Positions 10,509 through 22,197 of a stretch of DNA of 64,000 nt are shown here, piece after piece. The stretch is from Dryocosmus kuriphilus (Eukaryota; Arthropoda; Insecta; Hymenoptera; Cynipidae), in assembly GCA_038277395.1 (NCBI GenBank), contig CM076195.1, positions 21,042,327 through 21,106,326 on the forward strand, written 5' to 3'. Each line of letters opens with the position of its first letter. Within the stretch, counting starts at the first letter, position 1. The position numbers and the translations under genes were made by a program. The notes under the pieces were generated by a model. The model had not been told where the DNA came from and made no database searches. It saw nothing but the letters and a program-made list of their open reading frames with translations.

Positions 10509-12389
10509 AATCAAAATGAAGTCTCTAGAGTGGTGTGGATGAGTGGATGGATACTGTTTAAAACAAAAGAACATTGAAAAAGACATTCAGAAAATGATTG
10601 AATGTACCATGGATGATAAGACTGTCGTGCTGGCAGACCTAACTTTGACTTTTATTTATAATGAATTAACCAAAACTGGGATATAGAAGAATTATGAAAG
10701 GGTTCAATTTTTGTTCATTAGTAAAGCGATGTAGCAATATTTCTCTTACTAATGAATTTATAGCAGTCAACTAGGTACCAGCTTGGGAAGAGGAGAGACC
10801 CCGGACACTGGTAACGGTCGAAAACGATCATTTTCATTCCAGGGCGGGTTTGTTACTTTAGACCCCATAAAGGTTCTAAATCTTTATAATTATAATATGC
10901 CCACGCGTCAATGGCTAATACGCCATGGCCGTGATCTCCCCTCTGTCCCTCCTAGCCTCCAGCCGTATCAAAGATTGCAGGTCGCTTGAGAGAAGAGAGA
11001 AAAAAGAGCGCGAGAGCGAGAAGGTAATGGGTATGATTTCTAGTGCCACCTCTGTTAGGACACTATTCTCCTGATACCACTGTGTCACAGGCTGGCTGAA
11101 TAAATTTAATAATAAATACACTTGTCAATAAAAATTAATAATTTATTTAAGATAAAAGTTTTGTAAATTTTAAAAGTACCTTAATAATATCGATTATTGC
11201 TGTCGATTATAGGAGTAAATTGTTATAATTAATTAAATATTCAGTGAGAGTGGTGAAGACGGATGCACCTTCATTTCAGCGTTTCAGGAAAAATATTTTT
11301 GAAACCTAGTGAAAAGCATCAAATTACATAGGGGTAGTGTTGATGCTTCCCCACTCCATCCGTATTTCCCTACGCGTTCACGTCGCGGAGTCGCCCGGAA
11401 GGTTCAGCCGATGAAAGGCGTACTATGGGAGGGTTGTGGACGAAAAAAGTACAAACGCAAAACCGAGAATAAATCCGCTAAGTGCAAACAGAGTTGGGAG
11501 TGAGAAAAATGGTTCTTATTTTTTTTTTAAACAAAGTGAATTGTCAAATAACCAACGTGCACAATTAACTTGCCATCGGATCGCGCCGGATCGTAAGTGT
11601 GTTGAACCGGGGTGATTCGATGTGTTGAAACGTCTACGAGTTATGCAAGTTTTCGGCATGTTTTCGTATCGTGTGAATCTTCGGGGCGGCTGAGTGACGC
11701 GAGCGGGTGGTGAATAGTGGAGTGAACCAACAAAAAAAAAAAAAAAAGAATTACACCAATCACGGTACCGGAAACAAGGTCAGAAGTAAATTATTCAATC
11801 TGTTGGTCTCTCTCTCCCTCTCTCTCTGTTGATTACGTCACTGTTCGTATCCGGAAAATAAGTCGCGGAACTTGACAAAAATTTGTAGCGTTATATTCCT
11901 TGTAAACCAAAATGTTGAATTCGGCCCTCAATCTTCTACGCTCGAAGACTAGACGGTAGGTTTAAGGGTAAAAGAAACTTATGTTGCTTGTAAAACTTTT
12001 CTCAGTGTAAATGTCAAAACCTCAGAAATAAATTTGGAAGTTATAGATTCTTATTTTTGGAATTGAAAAATTCTTTATGCAAAAGTTCAATTATGTAACC
12101 CTAGGCCCGTCTTCAGAACTTTAGGGAAAAATGTCAAGGTTCTTCAAGGAAGCAGCAGTTAAAAACGAATCCCACCTAAAAATAAAACATCTGACAGCGA
12201 TCTCAGATGATTGCCTGGCTTACCTCCGGGCGCATCGATAAGAAAATCCAAACTCTTTTTTTTCACACTATCAGGATTTTCAGGTTTTAGAAGAAATACA
12301 AAATTTAGAAACTCGAAGGCATTTTGGTTCGTAACACGATTAATGTCTGAAGAGAATGAAGATATATTTTAAGAATCTGCCCGCTCTAA
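10509..12389. other. 3' tail of element 1 and unassigned sequence
   Basis: No gene supported. The part up to about 11120 may be the 3' untranslated region of element 1: a purine run lies at 10785-10799 and AATAAA-like signals at 11099-11135. From 11300 to 11900 the base composition becomes mixed and more CpG-rich, with a poly-A run at 11729-11745 and a CT-rich run at 11808-11828. This could be a fragment of a non-LTR element leader or a host 5' region. Nothing decisive is visible. Confidence 0.4.
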
Positions 12390-13350
12390 CGATCTTAGGG
12401 AATACATTCTAACCATGACACTCTCGCTTCGCGCTCGGCAATTAAATTTTTACATTCTCATCAGAGAAAGTATTAGATTTACGTAAAATTTGACCCCCCC
12501 CCCCCCCCAGTTTTCATCAAATCTCTATATTTTGAGACTCCCTGAGTTAGAAAAAAGGATTTTTATGACGGTGTCGTCTGTTGTCGTCGTTGTCGCTGTC
12601 GTCGTTGTCGTTGTCGTTGTCGTCGTTGTCTGTGGTCGCGATAACTTTCGAAGAACTAATCTGATTGGATTGTGCTTTGGCACACATCTTCAGGGTGCAA
12701 AAAGAAAGGACGAGTTCGTTAACCAGCAGTTTTTGACCAGTGGTTATGATTTTATCCATCAAAAACGGTTTTCACAAAATCAAAAAATCAATTTTAAGGC
12801 TAAAATATGCTAGACACAAAAAAAAAAATAGCGGAGAGTAAAATTGTTCATCTTAAAAAATCTACAAATTTTGTATTAACCATTTGTTGATAAAATGCAC
12901 GGTTTTTTTCTAATCGACAAAATATTATTAAAAACAAAAAATTCAAATTTCTCGCCAAACTATGCAAGATAAGAAAAAAATGAAAATGAACAAAGTTGTT
13001 CGCCTCAAAAAAATCTACAAATTGGCTGTCTATCATTTTTTTGAGCAGACGCGCAGTTTTTGAGATATTCGTGAAACATGTTATGAAATATAAAGAAAAC
13101 CACCTTTTAGCAAAACTATACAAGATATGAGAAAATATACACAAGCAGAATTGTTCACCTTGGAAAGGGCTACAATATTTATTTATAAGACTCATCGTTT
13201 TACTTTTAAGAATCGAAATCCTGCATTGTGAAAATTTGGAAAATGACAAAAAAACTTTAACAATCTACAATGTGTTTAAAAAAAATTTAATTGTCGAGCG
13301 CGAAGCGCGAGTGTCATGCTGAGAATGTATTCCTTAGGCTCGATAGAGCC
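12390..13350. repeat. Foldback repeat, left part, with GCGCGAAGCGCG ends
   Basis: The ends of this segment are inverted copies of each other: 12394-12456 is close to the reverse complement of 13280-13345, and both carry the palindromic core GAGCGCGAAGCGCGAG or a decayed form. Inside are a poly-C tract (12494-12508), a GTCGTT-type microsatellite (12575-12640) and A/T-rich sequence. A longer inverted relation joins 12440-13270 to 13590-13796 plus 35561-36390. Reading frames here are microsatellite artefacts. It looks like a foldback DNA element without coding capacity. Confidence 0.7.
12571..12640. repeat. GTCGTT/GTCGCT microsatellite
   Basis: Imperfect GTCGTT hexamers give an artificial poly-Val frame on one strand and poly-Asn/Asp frames on the other. 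The inverted partner lies at 36180-36260 (GACGGCAACAAC-type repeat), on the other arm of the foldback. Confidence 0.85.
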
Positions 13351-13590
13351 TTAAGTAAAATAATTTCTTTTGTAATTTTTAATAAGAAATTCAAATTTAA
13401 TAATCTCATTAAAAGTAGGCGTTTTGAAACTTTGAGACCTACGTGATGAATAACAAACACGATGTGCAAGGACCAAAATCATCTGAACGCGAAGCCCGAG
13501 GTTTAAGTATATCGGAGCGCGAAGCGCGACGACCACCAGATCGCGCGCCATAGGCACGCTCATACTTCGCGCGATGAAAATGTTCCCAAT
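13351..13590. other. Loop of the foldback repeat
   Basis: Sequence between the two arms. It repeats the GCGCGAAGCGCG-type palindrome at about 13488-13501 and 13515-13529, with a related CGCGCGCCATAGGC and CTTCGCGCGA patch at 13541-13575. No gene. Confidence 0.5.
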
Positions 13591-13796
13591 GGGCACATTT
13601 TTTTAAAACACATTGTAGATTGGTAAAGGTTTCTTGTGATTTTCAAAATCTTCACAATGCAGGATTTCGATCCTTAAAAGTAAAACGATGAGTCTTATAA
13701 AGAAATTTTGTACCTCTTTCCAAGGTGAAGAACTCTGCTTGGTAATATTTTCTCATATCTTGCATAGCTTTGCTGAAAAGTGGTTTTATTTACATT
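13591..13796. repeat. Foldback repeat, right arm (proximal piece)
   Basis: Reverse-complement match to about 13085-13270 (for example the CTTCACAATGCAGGATTTCGATCCTTAAAAG stretch, positions 13650-13680). The arm is broken at 13796 by insertion of element 2 and resumes at 35561. The last five bases, ACATT (13792-13796), pair with ATATT (35561-35565) as an imperfect target duplication. Confidence 0.8.
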
Positions 13797-13980
13797 ATCG
13801 ACTAATATGTATTGTAGCGACGCTCATGACGTCATCAAACCTATGTAAAGAGCCACTGGTCTCCCGACTGGCTCAGTGTGTTACTCTGACCCTGTAGCTA
13901 CTCATTGTATTGATTGTGGTACAGGTTTGGCCAGAATAAAATTCTTTTTAAAAATATAGATGTATAATTTATAGACCACA
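13797..13980 (+). repeat. Element 2 5' LTR
   Basis: 184 bases, matched by 35376-35560. It contains a TGACGTCA palindrome (13827-13834), a decayed TATA region (CTATGTAAAG, 13841-13850), a TCAGT initiator-like site (13872-13876) and AATAAA (13935-13940), in the same order as the 3' LTR. It ends in CACA. The start is set by comparing flanks with the uninterrupted foldback arm. Confidence 0.88.
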
Positions 13981-13984
13981 TAAT

Positions 13985-14000
13985 TGGCGACCCTGCCAGG
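13985..14000 (+). other. Element 2 primer-binding site (tRNA-Arg-like)
   Basis: TGGCGACCCTGCCAGG begins four bases after the LTR. It is complementary, with one mismatch, to the 3' end of an arthropod tRNA-Arg (ACG type) plus CCA, as I recall that tRNA. This would prime minus-strand DNA synthesis. Confidence 0.75.
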
Positions 14001-14855
14001 ATAATCCTCTGCAGGAAATAACTCCTAAAACCCTGGAAGGACTTTTTGGCAAACACAAGAACTCTGCAAGTCTTTCCTTCTAAGACCCTGAAGGATGGCA
14101 TCAAGCTAGGGTAGAACCTGGATAAATATTCAAATATAAACCTCAGAACAATAATAATCAACGCCTGAGACCCTGGAAAGATTGTTGGAGGACATTCAAA
14201 CTTTCTAAGACCCTGAAGATTTGGATACTGGATCTTTTGCCCTACAAGATCCGCAGCAGAAGAGATGGAGAGATCTGGAATTACAAGAATACGCCCATGA
14301 AGTTCCCTGAGACCCTAAAGAACTTCAAACCTGAAGCAGTCGGACAATTAGAGGACTTCAAGGACTGCAAGATCTTCAAGAACTTCGAGAACTTCTGTCT
14401 TCAATATTACCCTTAGTAAGTGAATAAACGATAAAAAGAAAATATAACTGTCAGCCTCCCTTGCTGTGTGTGTTAGGAGACGAAAGAGAACCGAGAAATT
14501 TTTAAATAAATTCAAGTCAGAAAGTTTTTTTTTTCGACGGAGCAAATCTTATTTTTTTAGGGTTTATTTGCTCTTATTGAAAGGTGAAGTAACTGATCTA
14601 ATAGATTATGCTAGTATCAGGCTCCCTTGTCAAATGTGGAAGGGGACAGAGGTTAAATTGAGAAAAGCAATTTTCGTTTCAAATTTCACCTCTGGCGGAG
14701 CAAAGTGCATATATCTAAAGAATTATTGTGAACCTTAAGTCTCCATACTCATACAAATCGTAAGGAGAAAAAATATCCACAAAGCCATGAAAAATGACAA
14801 AGCAAGCATTGCTTTCGCTGCTTCCGATAATTTTGGTAATTAAAATTGAACAGAA
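14001..14855 (+). other. Element 2 untranslated leader with iterated GACCCTGAAG motif
   Basis: No convincing gene. The motif GACCCTGAAG, or close forms, occurs at about 14030, 14084, 14168, 14209 and 14310, usually preceded by AA or AG. The leaders of some Gypsy elements carry repeated protein-binding sites (the gypsy insulator is the known case), but these repeats are a different sequence. Small open frames such as 14466-14738 have no recognised content. Confidence 0.55.
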
Positions 14856-15600
14856 ATGAAAGTGAAACTTAATGAGGCCGAGCGAAAGCTATCAAGGTTG
14901 AATAAAGGTGGGTCAATACTTCCACCCTCGTTCGCCGTACCGGCGCCAATTGCATTAGACGTGGGACTAAAAATGACCTCCGAACAAAAGAAACAGATAA
15001 AAGAAATATTAGAAAATATCGGAGAATATGATGGCTCTAATGACGTGAAATCCTTTTTAGAAGATTTGAAATATGCTGTGAGTCAGATAGAAGGTGAAAA
15101 CGAAATAGTAGAATCTGCAATGATAGATAAATTATTGCGAGGATATAAAGCAAAAAATTTTACAGGAGAAGCTCATGCTATAGTTCCTAGAGTAACTGAG
15201 TTTAATTACAAATAAAAAAGTGCCCTACATTTGGCATTTGGAAAGTTGGGAAAAACTTTATCCCAGCTCGAAGAGGAAAGAGCTTCTATGTACCAAATGA
15301 AATATGAAAAAGCTGAAGCTTTCATTAAACGTTAATCTGAAATAAATACACAAATCAAAAAAGCTATAGATTTGGAGCCAGCTGAGTTTCAAGATTTTGA
15401 GAGAAGAAAGGAAATGAGAGTGAAAGTTGAGAAATGTATCGATTGTCTAAAAACTGAAATAAAATCAGAAGTTGCTAGACGGAACAAAAAATGGTTCTAA
15501 ATCGACAGAAAAAAGAAGCTACGTCATGCAATTTCTCCAAAAAATTTGGACATAGCGCGAAGCAATTTTATAAAAAAAGGAACAAAAAGATTTTCCGAAA
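14856..15600 (+). pseudogene. gag: Element 2 gag pseudogene
   Basis: An ATG at 14856 opens 119 codons with a heptad-like N-terminus, then KKQIKEILENIGEYDGSNDVKSFLEDL, the start of a Gypsy-type capsid domain. After a stop (15213-15215) the frame carries on with LEEERASMYQMKYEKAEAFIKR and a further Lys/Glu-rich helix to about 15500, broken by more stops. Its place between leader and protease supports Gag. No zinc knuckle was found. Confidence 0.65.
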
Positions 15601-15699
15601 AGAGTCTCACAAAACAAAGACACACCGAGGACCTACCAGGTAGAGGAAACCGAAACCGATCCAGACAGACGATAACAGTCAAGGAGAATTTACTTGTCA

Positions 15700-15883
15700 A
15701 ACAATGACAGAAACGGACACCAATATGTCGATATCAGATTACGAGGATACAGAGGTAAACGAGAATTATTGGTATACTCGGGTAGCCCGGAATCATTTAT
15801 AAAAACTGGATGTTCAATAAAAAAATTGAATGTGACCCAGTGAGAATCCCAGAAAGAGAAGAGAACGGAAGACCTTCGAGATA
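15700..15883 (+). pseudogene. Element 2 protease remnant, catalytic Asp lost
   Basis: One frame over 15760-15830 reads ELLVYSGSPESFIKTGCSIKKL. In this layout the retropepsin site would be D-T/S-G-S-P; here the Asp codon is TAC (Tyr) at 15775-15777, one base from GAC. Upstream and downstream sequence is frame-broken. The short length means only the active-site neighbourhood supports the call. Confidence 0.6.
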
Positions 15884-16885
15884 GTGAATCCAATGCCAAC
15901 AGTATCTGATGTCAAGCATAAGATCAATCTAAAAACAACAAAACCCATTAGCGTTCATCTATATAAACACCCAATTTCACTCCAACCTGAAATTGAACGG
16001 CAAATAAATGAACATGAGAAGAAAGGAATGATTAGACACTTCTTTTCACCATATCAGGCAAAAGTCTGGATGGTAAAGAAGAAAACGGATGCGAGTGCAG
16101 AACAAAAATGGAGACTGCTAATGGATTTCCGAAAACTCAACGAATATAAAATTGAAAGTAATTGCCAACTGCCATCGATAGAAGAGATTCTATGTTTGTT
16201 AGGTAAAGCAAAGTATATGTCATGTTTCGACATGGCAAATGGATTCTATCAGGTGCTCATGCACGAGAACGATATCGAGAAAACTGCTTTCAGTACACAC
16301 AAAGGTCACTGGGAATGGTTACTTATGCCCATGGGATTAATTAACTCCCCCGCAACCTATCAACGAATGATCAACTTTAAATTAAAAGGATTAATAGGCA
16401 ATATCCGTTTTATATACTTAGACGATTTTATTGTCTTGGGCAAAAGCGAAGAAGAGCATTTGAAGAATCTGAGAACGGTACTCGAGAGATTAAGAGAAAC
16501 TAAACTTGTTCTCCAACCGGAAAAATGTTGGTGCATGAAGAAAGAATTAGAATACCTAGGACATTCAGTTGGGCCAGAAGGCATCAAGCCTCTTACTAAA
16601 AATGTTGAGAAAGTTTTAAACTATCCCAGACCAAAAAATGCCAAAGACAGAAAGATTTATGGAACTTTCATCATACTACCGAAAATTCATAAATAACTTC
16701 GCGCAAATTGCAGCTTCAATAAGCAGATTGAAAGATAAGAACATTCCCCTCGAATGGAATGACAAATGCGAAGGAGCAATACAAAAACTAACGAATGCTT
16801 TAAAAACATATTTCGTTCTAAAGCACCCGGATAATAGCAAAGAATTTGTCTTGAATACAGACGCTTCAAATGAAGGTTTCGGTGA
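15884..16885 (+). pseudogene. pol: Element 2 reverse transcriptase and start of RNase H
   Basis: 270 open codons of Ty3/Gypsy RT. Visible are KHPISLQPEIERQI before the fingers, WRLLMDFRKLNE, MSCFDMANGFYQV, MPMGLINSPATYQ, the catalytic YLDD (about 16418-16429), LQPEKC, YLGH and GIKP. A frameshift near 16650 leads into FMELSSYYRKFINNFAQIA and then the RNase H start ending in NTDASNEGFG, with the catalytic Asp intact. The reading frame is cut at 16885 by the palindromic insertion and resumes at 26577. This is the best-preserved pol segment in the window. Confidence 0.93.
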
Positions 16886-19800
16886 GTAGATGAGCAGGGC
16901 GGGTTCTAATCCAAGATCCCTGTTACCGACAGTTACCGACATCGAGAGCTAAAGCGGTTCAAGTCCGCGCTAAGCACCTAGCGGGTGTGACGTCAGTAAA
17001 TAAATAATACGCGATTGTTAAACATGAATTTTGCATAAACAAATCTCTCACTCTCTCTCTACCCCTCTCTCTCTTTCTCCTATGCCACGTGTCAAGAGGA
17101 TATAATAAAGTCATTATGCGACAAGAATTTGACAGCGCATGTGTAAGAGATGGAATGTGTTTATATATATAAGCTAATCGACATGATTTATTACTTCCCT
17201 AATACATTTTTCCAAGAAATTTGTCAGTTAGTAGAAATTACGTCATCTTCTAAGAATTATGGAATGTGTTTATCATGTAGACTACAAACCTGCCTAAACG
17301 TGTCTAACTTGATTATAAAGAAACCCTTTGTTCTATAAAACATATCATGAAAATATAGTATAGTAATTATGTGACAAGAATTTGACAGCGCACGTGTAAG
17401 AGATGAAATGCGGCATTACTAATTGATATAATTTATTGCTTCCGTAATGCGTTAAAATAAAATTTAAAAGTAGGTCACAATCTGATCTGATGACGAAGGA
17501 ATCTTTGTTCTATAAAACATAGGGAGACTTATTGAAGAATTTATAACATTAAAAGTATCCGATTTCTGTAACCTATAGTTGTGGAATGTGTTTATATATA
17601 AGCTAATCGACATGATTTATTACTTCCCTAATATATTTTTCCAAGAAATTTGTCAGTTCGTAGAAATTACGTCATCTTCTAAGAATTATGGAAGTTGTTT
17701 ATCGTGTAGACTACAAACCTGCCTAAACGTGTCTAACTTGATTATAAAGAAACCCTTTGTTCTATAAAACATATCATGAAAATATAATATAGTAATTATG
17801 TTACAAGAATTTGCCAGCGCACGTGTAAGAGATGGAATGAGGCATTACTAATTGATATAATTTATTGCTTCCGTAATGCGTTAAAATAAAATTTAAAAGT
17901 AGATCACAATCTGATCTGATTACGAAGGAATCTTTGTTCTGTAAAACATAGGGAGACTTATTGAAGAATTTATGCCATTAAAAGTATCAGATTTCTGTAA
18001 CATATAGTAATGGGATGTGTTTATATATAAGCTAATCGACATGATTTATTACTTCCCTAATGTGTTATGGTATGAAAAAAAGATAAGAGTGTTGAGTGGA
18101 TGACTTATTTGAAAGCATATATATTTTATTCATGGGAATTTATAAAACACTCAAGAAGATTCTAGTAAAGCGTTTTACAAGTATCTCAATAATATATTGA
18201 AATTTTGTAATGTTAATAATATGATTCTTGTGAAAAAAGGGTTCATGTCCATGCTAAATAAAAAATTAATTAGAAGAGCAATTGTTCAGTTCAAAATATG
18301 CAGAAATGATTTAAAGTCTTTCCTTATCAAAGTAAAACGTATCGCGTGCGTTTGACGGTCTTTGCTCTTATCTATGAATGGATTCTAGATAGATATTAGG
18401 CATTTTATTCTTTACGAGTAATTTAACAAAACGTAAGTCTAATGTTTGTATGCTGAGGGTTCGATCGCACAAATCACATAAGGTCATGCATAGGCAGGAA
18501 ATCCAATATTAAGTAAATTCCAAGACCTAAAGTTATTGATGAAATTTATGCTCTTATATTTTAGACTACAAAAATATTTTCAAGAATTTTTCAGGGTTAC
18601 ATTGATCTGTTTCGTTTTACTCCTCATATGGATAAACTAAAAAGCTAGTATTACTTTACCACGAGGAAAGAATATTCTCTCAATATATGTCCAGATTAAA
18701 CATTTTTCATAGCAAGTATGACGCCAATATTGTAATATAATATGCTGTGAAAAAAGATAAGAGCGTTGAGTAGATGGTGTGATGCATTAACTTATTTGAA
18801 AGTATATATATTTTTATTCATGGGAATTTATAAAAGACTAAAGAAGATTCTAGTAAAGCGTTTTACAAGTATCTCAATAATATATTGAAATTTTGTAATG
18901 TTAATAATATGATTCTTGTGAAAAAGGGTTCATGTCTATGCTAAATAAAAAGTTAATTAAAAGAGCAATTGTCCAGTTAAAAATATGCAGAAATAGTTTA
19001 AAGTCTTGCCTTTCAAGGAAAAGTACTTCTTTATTTTCATGAGATAAACTACTACAATATAATTTTATTAAATAATTGTGGAAAATCGTCTTTTAGTAAA
19101 GATCAAAGGGTGAACACTAAGGAATTAATAAAGAGATAAAGTTAGATGAGTGAAGTACAGCTATGAAATTTTTGAACAATTTATTTGCATATAAATTTTA
19201 AGCCGAACCAATGTTAGACTAGACTTACATTTTTGACCAATGTGTATCAAATGACATAAAATTCTGAGAAATTGCACAAACAATAGTATCAGGTTACATG
19301 GAATTCTTGAGATATGACGTCATACTACATATTTTCATGCAAGTTTAAACAGCATTTACCCCCACTTTCCAGAAAGTTAACATCAACAATGGTATCAAGT
19401 TACATACCTAGAATTCTGATATGTTTGAAAATCCATTCGTTGATCGCTACAATAATATACCATGCAAAACTATACTATACTATACTATATGGTGCAGCAG
19501 ATGAAAGAGTTATTAAATCTAAACATTTTAATCTGCACTTTGCTTTTCAGTATGATTCAGAGCGATTTTATTAATCTAATTCTTATTATACTATTATACT
19601 TTTCATTTTACTCGCCATATCAATAAACTAAAAAGCTAGTATTACTTTACCACGAGGAAAGAATATTCTCTCAATATATATCCAGATTAAACATTTTTCA
19701 TAGCAAGTATGACGCCAATATTGTAATATAATATGCTGTGAAAAGGATAAAAGCGTTGAGTGGACAGTATGATGCATTAACTTATTTGAATTTATATACA

Positions 19801-20110
19801 TTTTGTTCCATGGGAATTTATAATAGATTGAAGAAGACTCTGGTTAAGCGTTTTACAAGCATCTGAAACACGTTTTGGAATTTGTAATGTTAGTAATATG
19901 ATTCTTGGGGGAAAAAAGGGTTCATGTCCGTGATAAATAAAAAATTAATTAGAAGAGCAATTGTACAATTCAAAACATGCAGAATACCATACTATACTAT
20001 ACTATATAGTGCAATGGGCGAAGGAGTTATATTAAATCTAAACATTGTAATCTGCACTTTGGTTTCTACTATGATGATGATTTGGTGTCACTTGAGCAAG
20101 CTTGATTAAA
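16886..20110. repeat. Left arm of giant palindrome
   Basis: Inverted counterpart of 23125-26576. It contains a tandem duplication of about 430 bp (17150-17560 and 17580-17990) and three copies of a module of about 600-1000 bp with the CATGGGAATTTATAA start (18134, 18822, 19803). A tRNA T-arm-like patch lies at about 16940-16960. Confidence 0.85.
18134..18330 (+). repeat. Conserved basic micro-ORF module, copy 1 of 6
   Basis: One of six copies of a module that could encode a Lys/Arg-rich peptide starting MGIYK and later MLNKKLI. The others are at 18822-19010 and 19810-19985 (+), and 23450-23646, 24405-24632 and 25130-25325 (minus). Only the 24405-24632 copy is open throughout (75 codons), because of an extra ATTG tetranucleotide. 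Here the frame stops after 22 codons and a second piece opens at about 18249. That pattern argues against a translated product, but the six-fold retention is notable. Confidence 0.5.
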
Positions 20111-22197
20111 AGACTCATACTTCCCATTTTAATTCCAAACTTTACATTTATTATATTGAAAGAAATCAACCCGTACACCAGTCAACGTTTTTAATGAAGC
20201 AGTTTCAACGAATGAACGAGTTTATAGTTGGAACTATTGCAGAAGATTTGTATGTTTAAAAAGGTGCATTACGCAGTGTGAAAAAAAAAATGTTGCAATA
20301 TAAGACAAAATTATGACAAAACTAAAGAAAAATGTTGTTTATAAATGTTATAAATGTTATAAATGTTTATAAATATTTACTGAGGAGGAGGAGGAGGAAG
20401 AGCAGCACACTTTATAATTAAGTAAATGACTCAAAATTTTGCACTCAACCATTACAAACCTTAGACTGTCAGTTAGAAAGTCTAAAACTGAGATGAGTCT
20501 CTTGAATTTTTATAATAACCAAAATGAGTGTTAGTGAAAAAAATTAAAAAATAGTTATGCATTTAAAATTATATTTGAGTAATAGAAAAAAACCATTTCA
20601 TACTTAGTGCTTTGCTGAGTAAAATTTTTTAAATTTCGTTTACTGTAAATAATTCTGATATCTAATTTGACACATAGCCTTTTCAAAGTCGTTTTTATAT
20701 TTAGTGAGGAGGGGTGAAGGAGGAGTGTGAAGAGAGAGGCTGTAATTAAATAAAATACTCAAAATTTTGCGCTCAACGGTTACAAGCCTTAGACCATCAG
20801 TTAGAAACTCTAAAACTTATAATCACCAAAATGAGTGTGGGCGAAAGAAATTAGGTAGTACATATTACATTTCTTAAACAAGTACTTACTACACATAAGA
20901 CCTCTTACATTTTATAATAATCAAACTGAGTTCGGGTAAAAGAAATGAAGATGTAGATATAAATTTCAAAATTATATTCCATAAACACATATTTACAATG
21001 TTTAAAGATCACTTAGAATTTAACATATTAAAAACTATAATAGCATAGAGTAATAGAAAATCCTGTTGCATACTTAGTACCACATTGGGTCTACCTGATT
21101 ATTTTTTTATGAATTAGTGAGATAAAACTTGTAATCACATATACTACATGTGTTAATTCTACTATTGGAAATAATAAACTAGCTTTTAAGCTATTAAAAT
21201 CAGCTACTAACAAATTATTTAATAATTATATATCCTCTCTTATTTCATTAATGATTGAAATTATTTCAATGCATTATTTCTGTTATCATCTGCTTGAGAT
21301 TGTTAAAGGAACCGAAATCGATCTACCAAATAAGTCAGCTACATAAACTTTATAATCCTCTGTAAGAAACATTGAAATAATCTTTAACACAACAGAGTAA
21401 TATACTAAAAATCCAATTCACTTAGCTGAAAGACAGCAATAATAGCATGCTTAGTGAAGTATTGATGATATTAAAATATGCTATTATCAATGGAAAAAGC
21501 ATATGTTTCTTCAACCAACATTGAACTCTAGTTAAAACAAATCTACTTCAAGAGATAACAAGGCAAACTAAATTAATAATGAATAGAGTGCGCCACCATC
21601 AACCAAGTTGCTTTTCTTGTATAGTTATAAGCACGTTTCTTTTGTATTTTTTACTAGATGTGAGCTTTGTCTTCTAAATAGATTTCTAATATTGATTCCT
21701 GTACTAATTAGATTAAATGGTTGATTTCTTGTATACTGGTGTAAGGAATTTTTTCAATGATATTAAAACTGAAATTAATCTCAATTAACTATTAAAAATA
21801 TGTGACGAAGATATGGAGGAGTATGAGGAGGAGGGAGGAGGAGGAGGAGGAGGAGGAGGAGGAGAAGGAGGAGGAGGGAAGAATAATTATGTAGTTAAAA
21901 CAAGTAATCACTGAAAAATGTTGTATTCAATTATTACACATCTTAAATCATATGTTAGAAGCTTCAAAAGATGTGAGGAGCCTCTCCTGCACTTAAAAAC
22001 TAAAATTAAATCAAGTGGGTGATTTAAAGAAGAAATACACTGTTGAAAACTAGATTTATTTAACTTACTGCATTACAGTAAATTCTTAAATATAATTACA
22101 AGAAATTGTGAATTCAATAATTCCAATGTTAGTTCAACTATTAGGAATATTGAACCAACAGTTGCTAAAGTGTTTACATCATTTAATAAAAGTATTA
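20111..22197. other. Centre of giant palindrome, proximal part
   Basis: No intact gene. It contains diverged tandem copies of an AT-rich block (compare 20430-20620 with 20755-21085), GAG-repeat microsatellites (20384-20405, 20700-20730, 21820-21880), and a decayed second copy of the end of the neighbouring zinc-finger gene at 21222-21338, on the same strand as that gene. Confidence 0.6.
21820..21880. repeat. (GAG)n microsatellite
   Basis: GGA/GAG trinucleotide run. Similar tracts at 20384-20405 and 22921-22965 lie just outside duplicated blocks of the palindrome centre; the latter abuts the promoter side of the zinc-finger gene. Confidence 0.9.

Larger units (their letters stand above)
776..11120 (+). 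mobile_element. Element 1: decayed env-bearing Ty3/Gypsy retroelement
   Basis: Reading left to right, the same strand gives gag, retropepsin, reverse transcriptase, Ty3-type RNase H, a second RNase H, linkers, a macro-like module, integrase and a membrane fusion protein. This is the order of an insect endogenous retrovirus of the Gypsy class, with extra modules between RNase H and integrase. Every module carries stops or frameshifts, so the copy is dead. LTRs were not recognised. The 5' limit is set at the gag ATG. The 3' limit is a guess based on AATAAA-rich sequence near 11097-11135. Confidence 0.85.

Noticed and set aside
10783..10989. 68-codon frame after element 1 env
   Set aside because: Short, no recognised content; lies in the probable 3' untranslated region.
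12490..12813. Frame with a poly-Val run
   Set aside because: Product of the GTCGTT microsatellite and poly-C tract; the mirror copy at 36122-36325 gives an equally artificial Thr-repeat frame.
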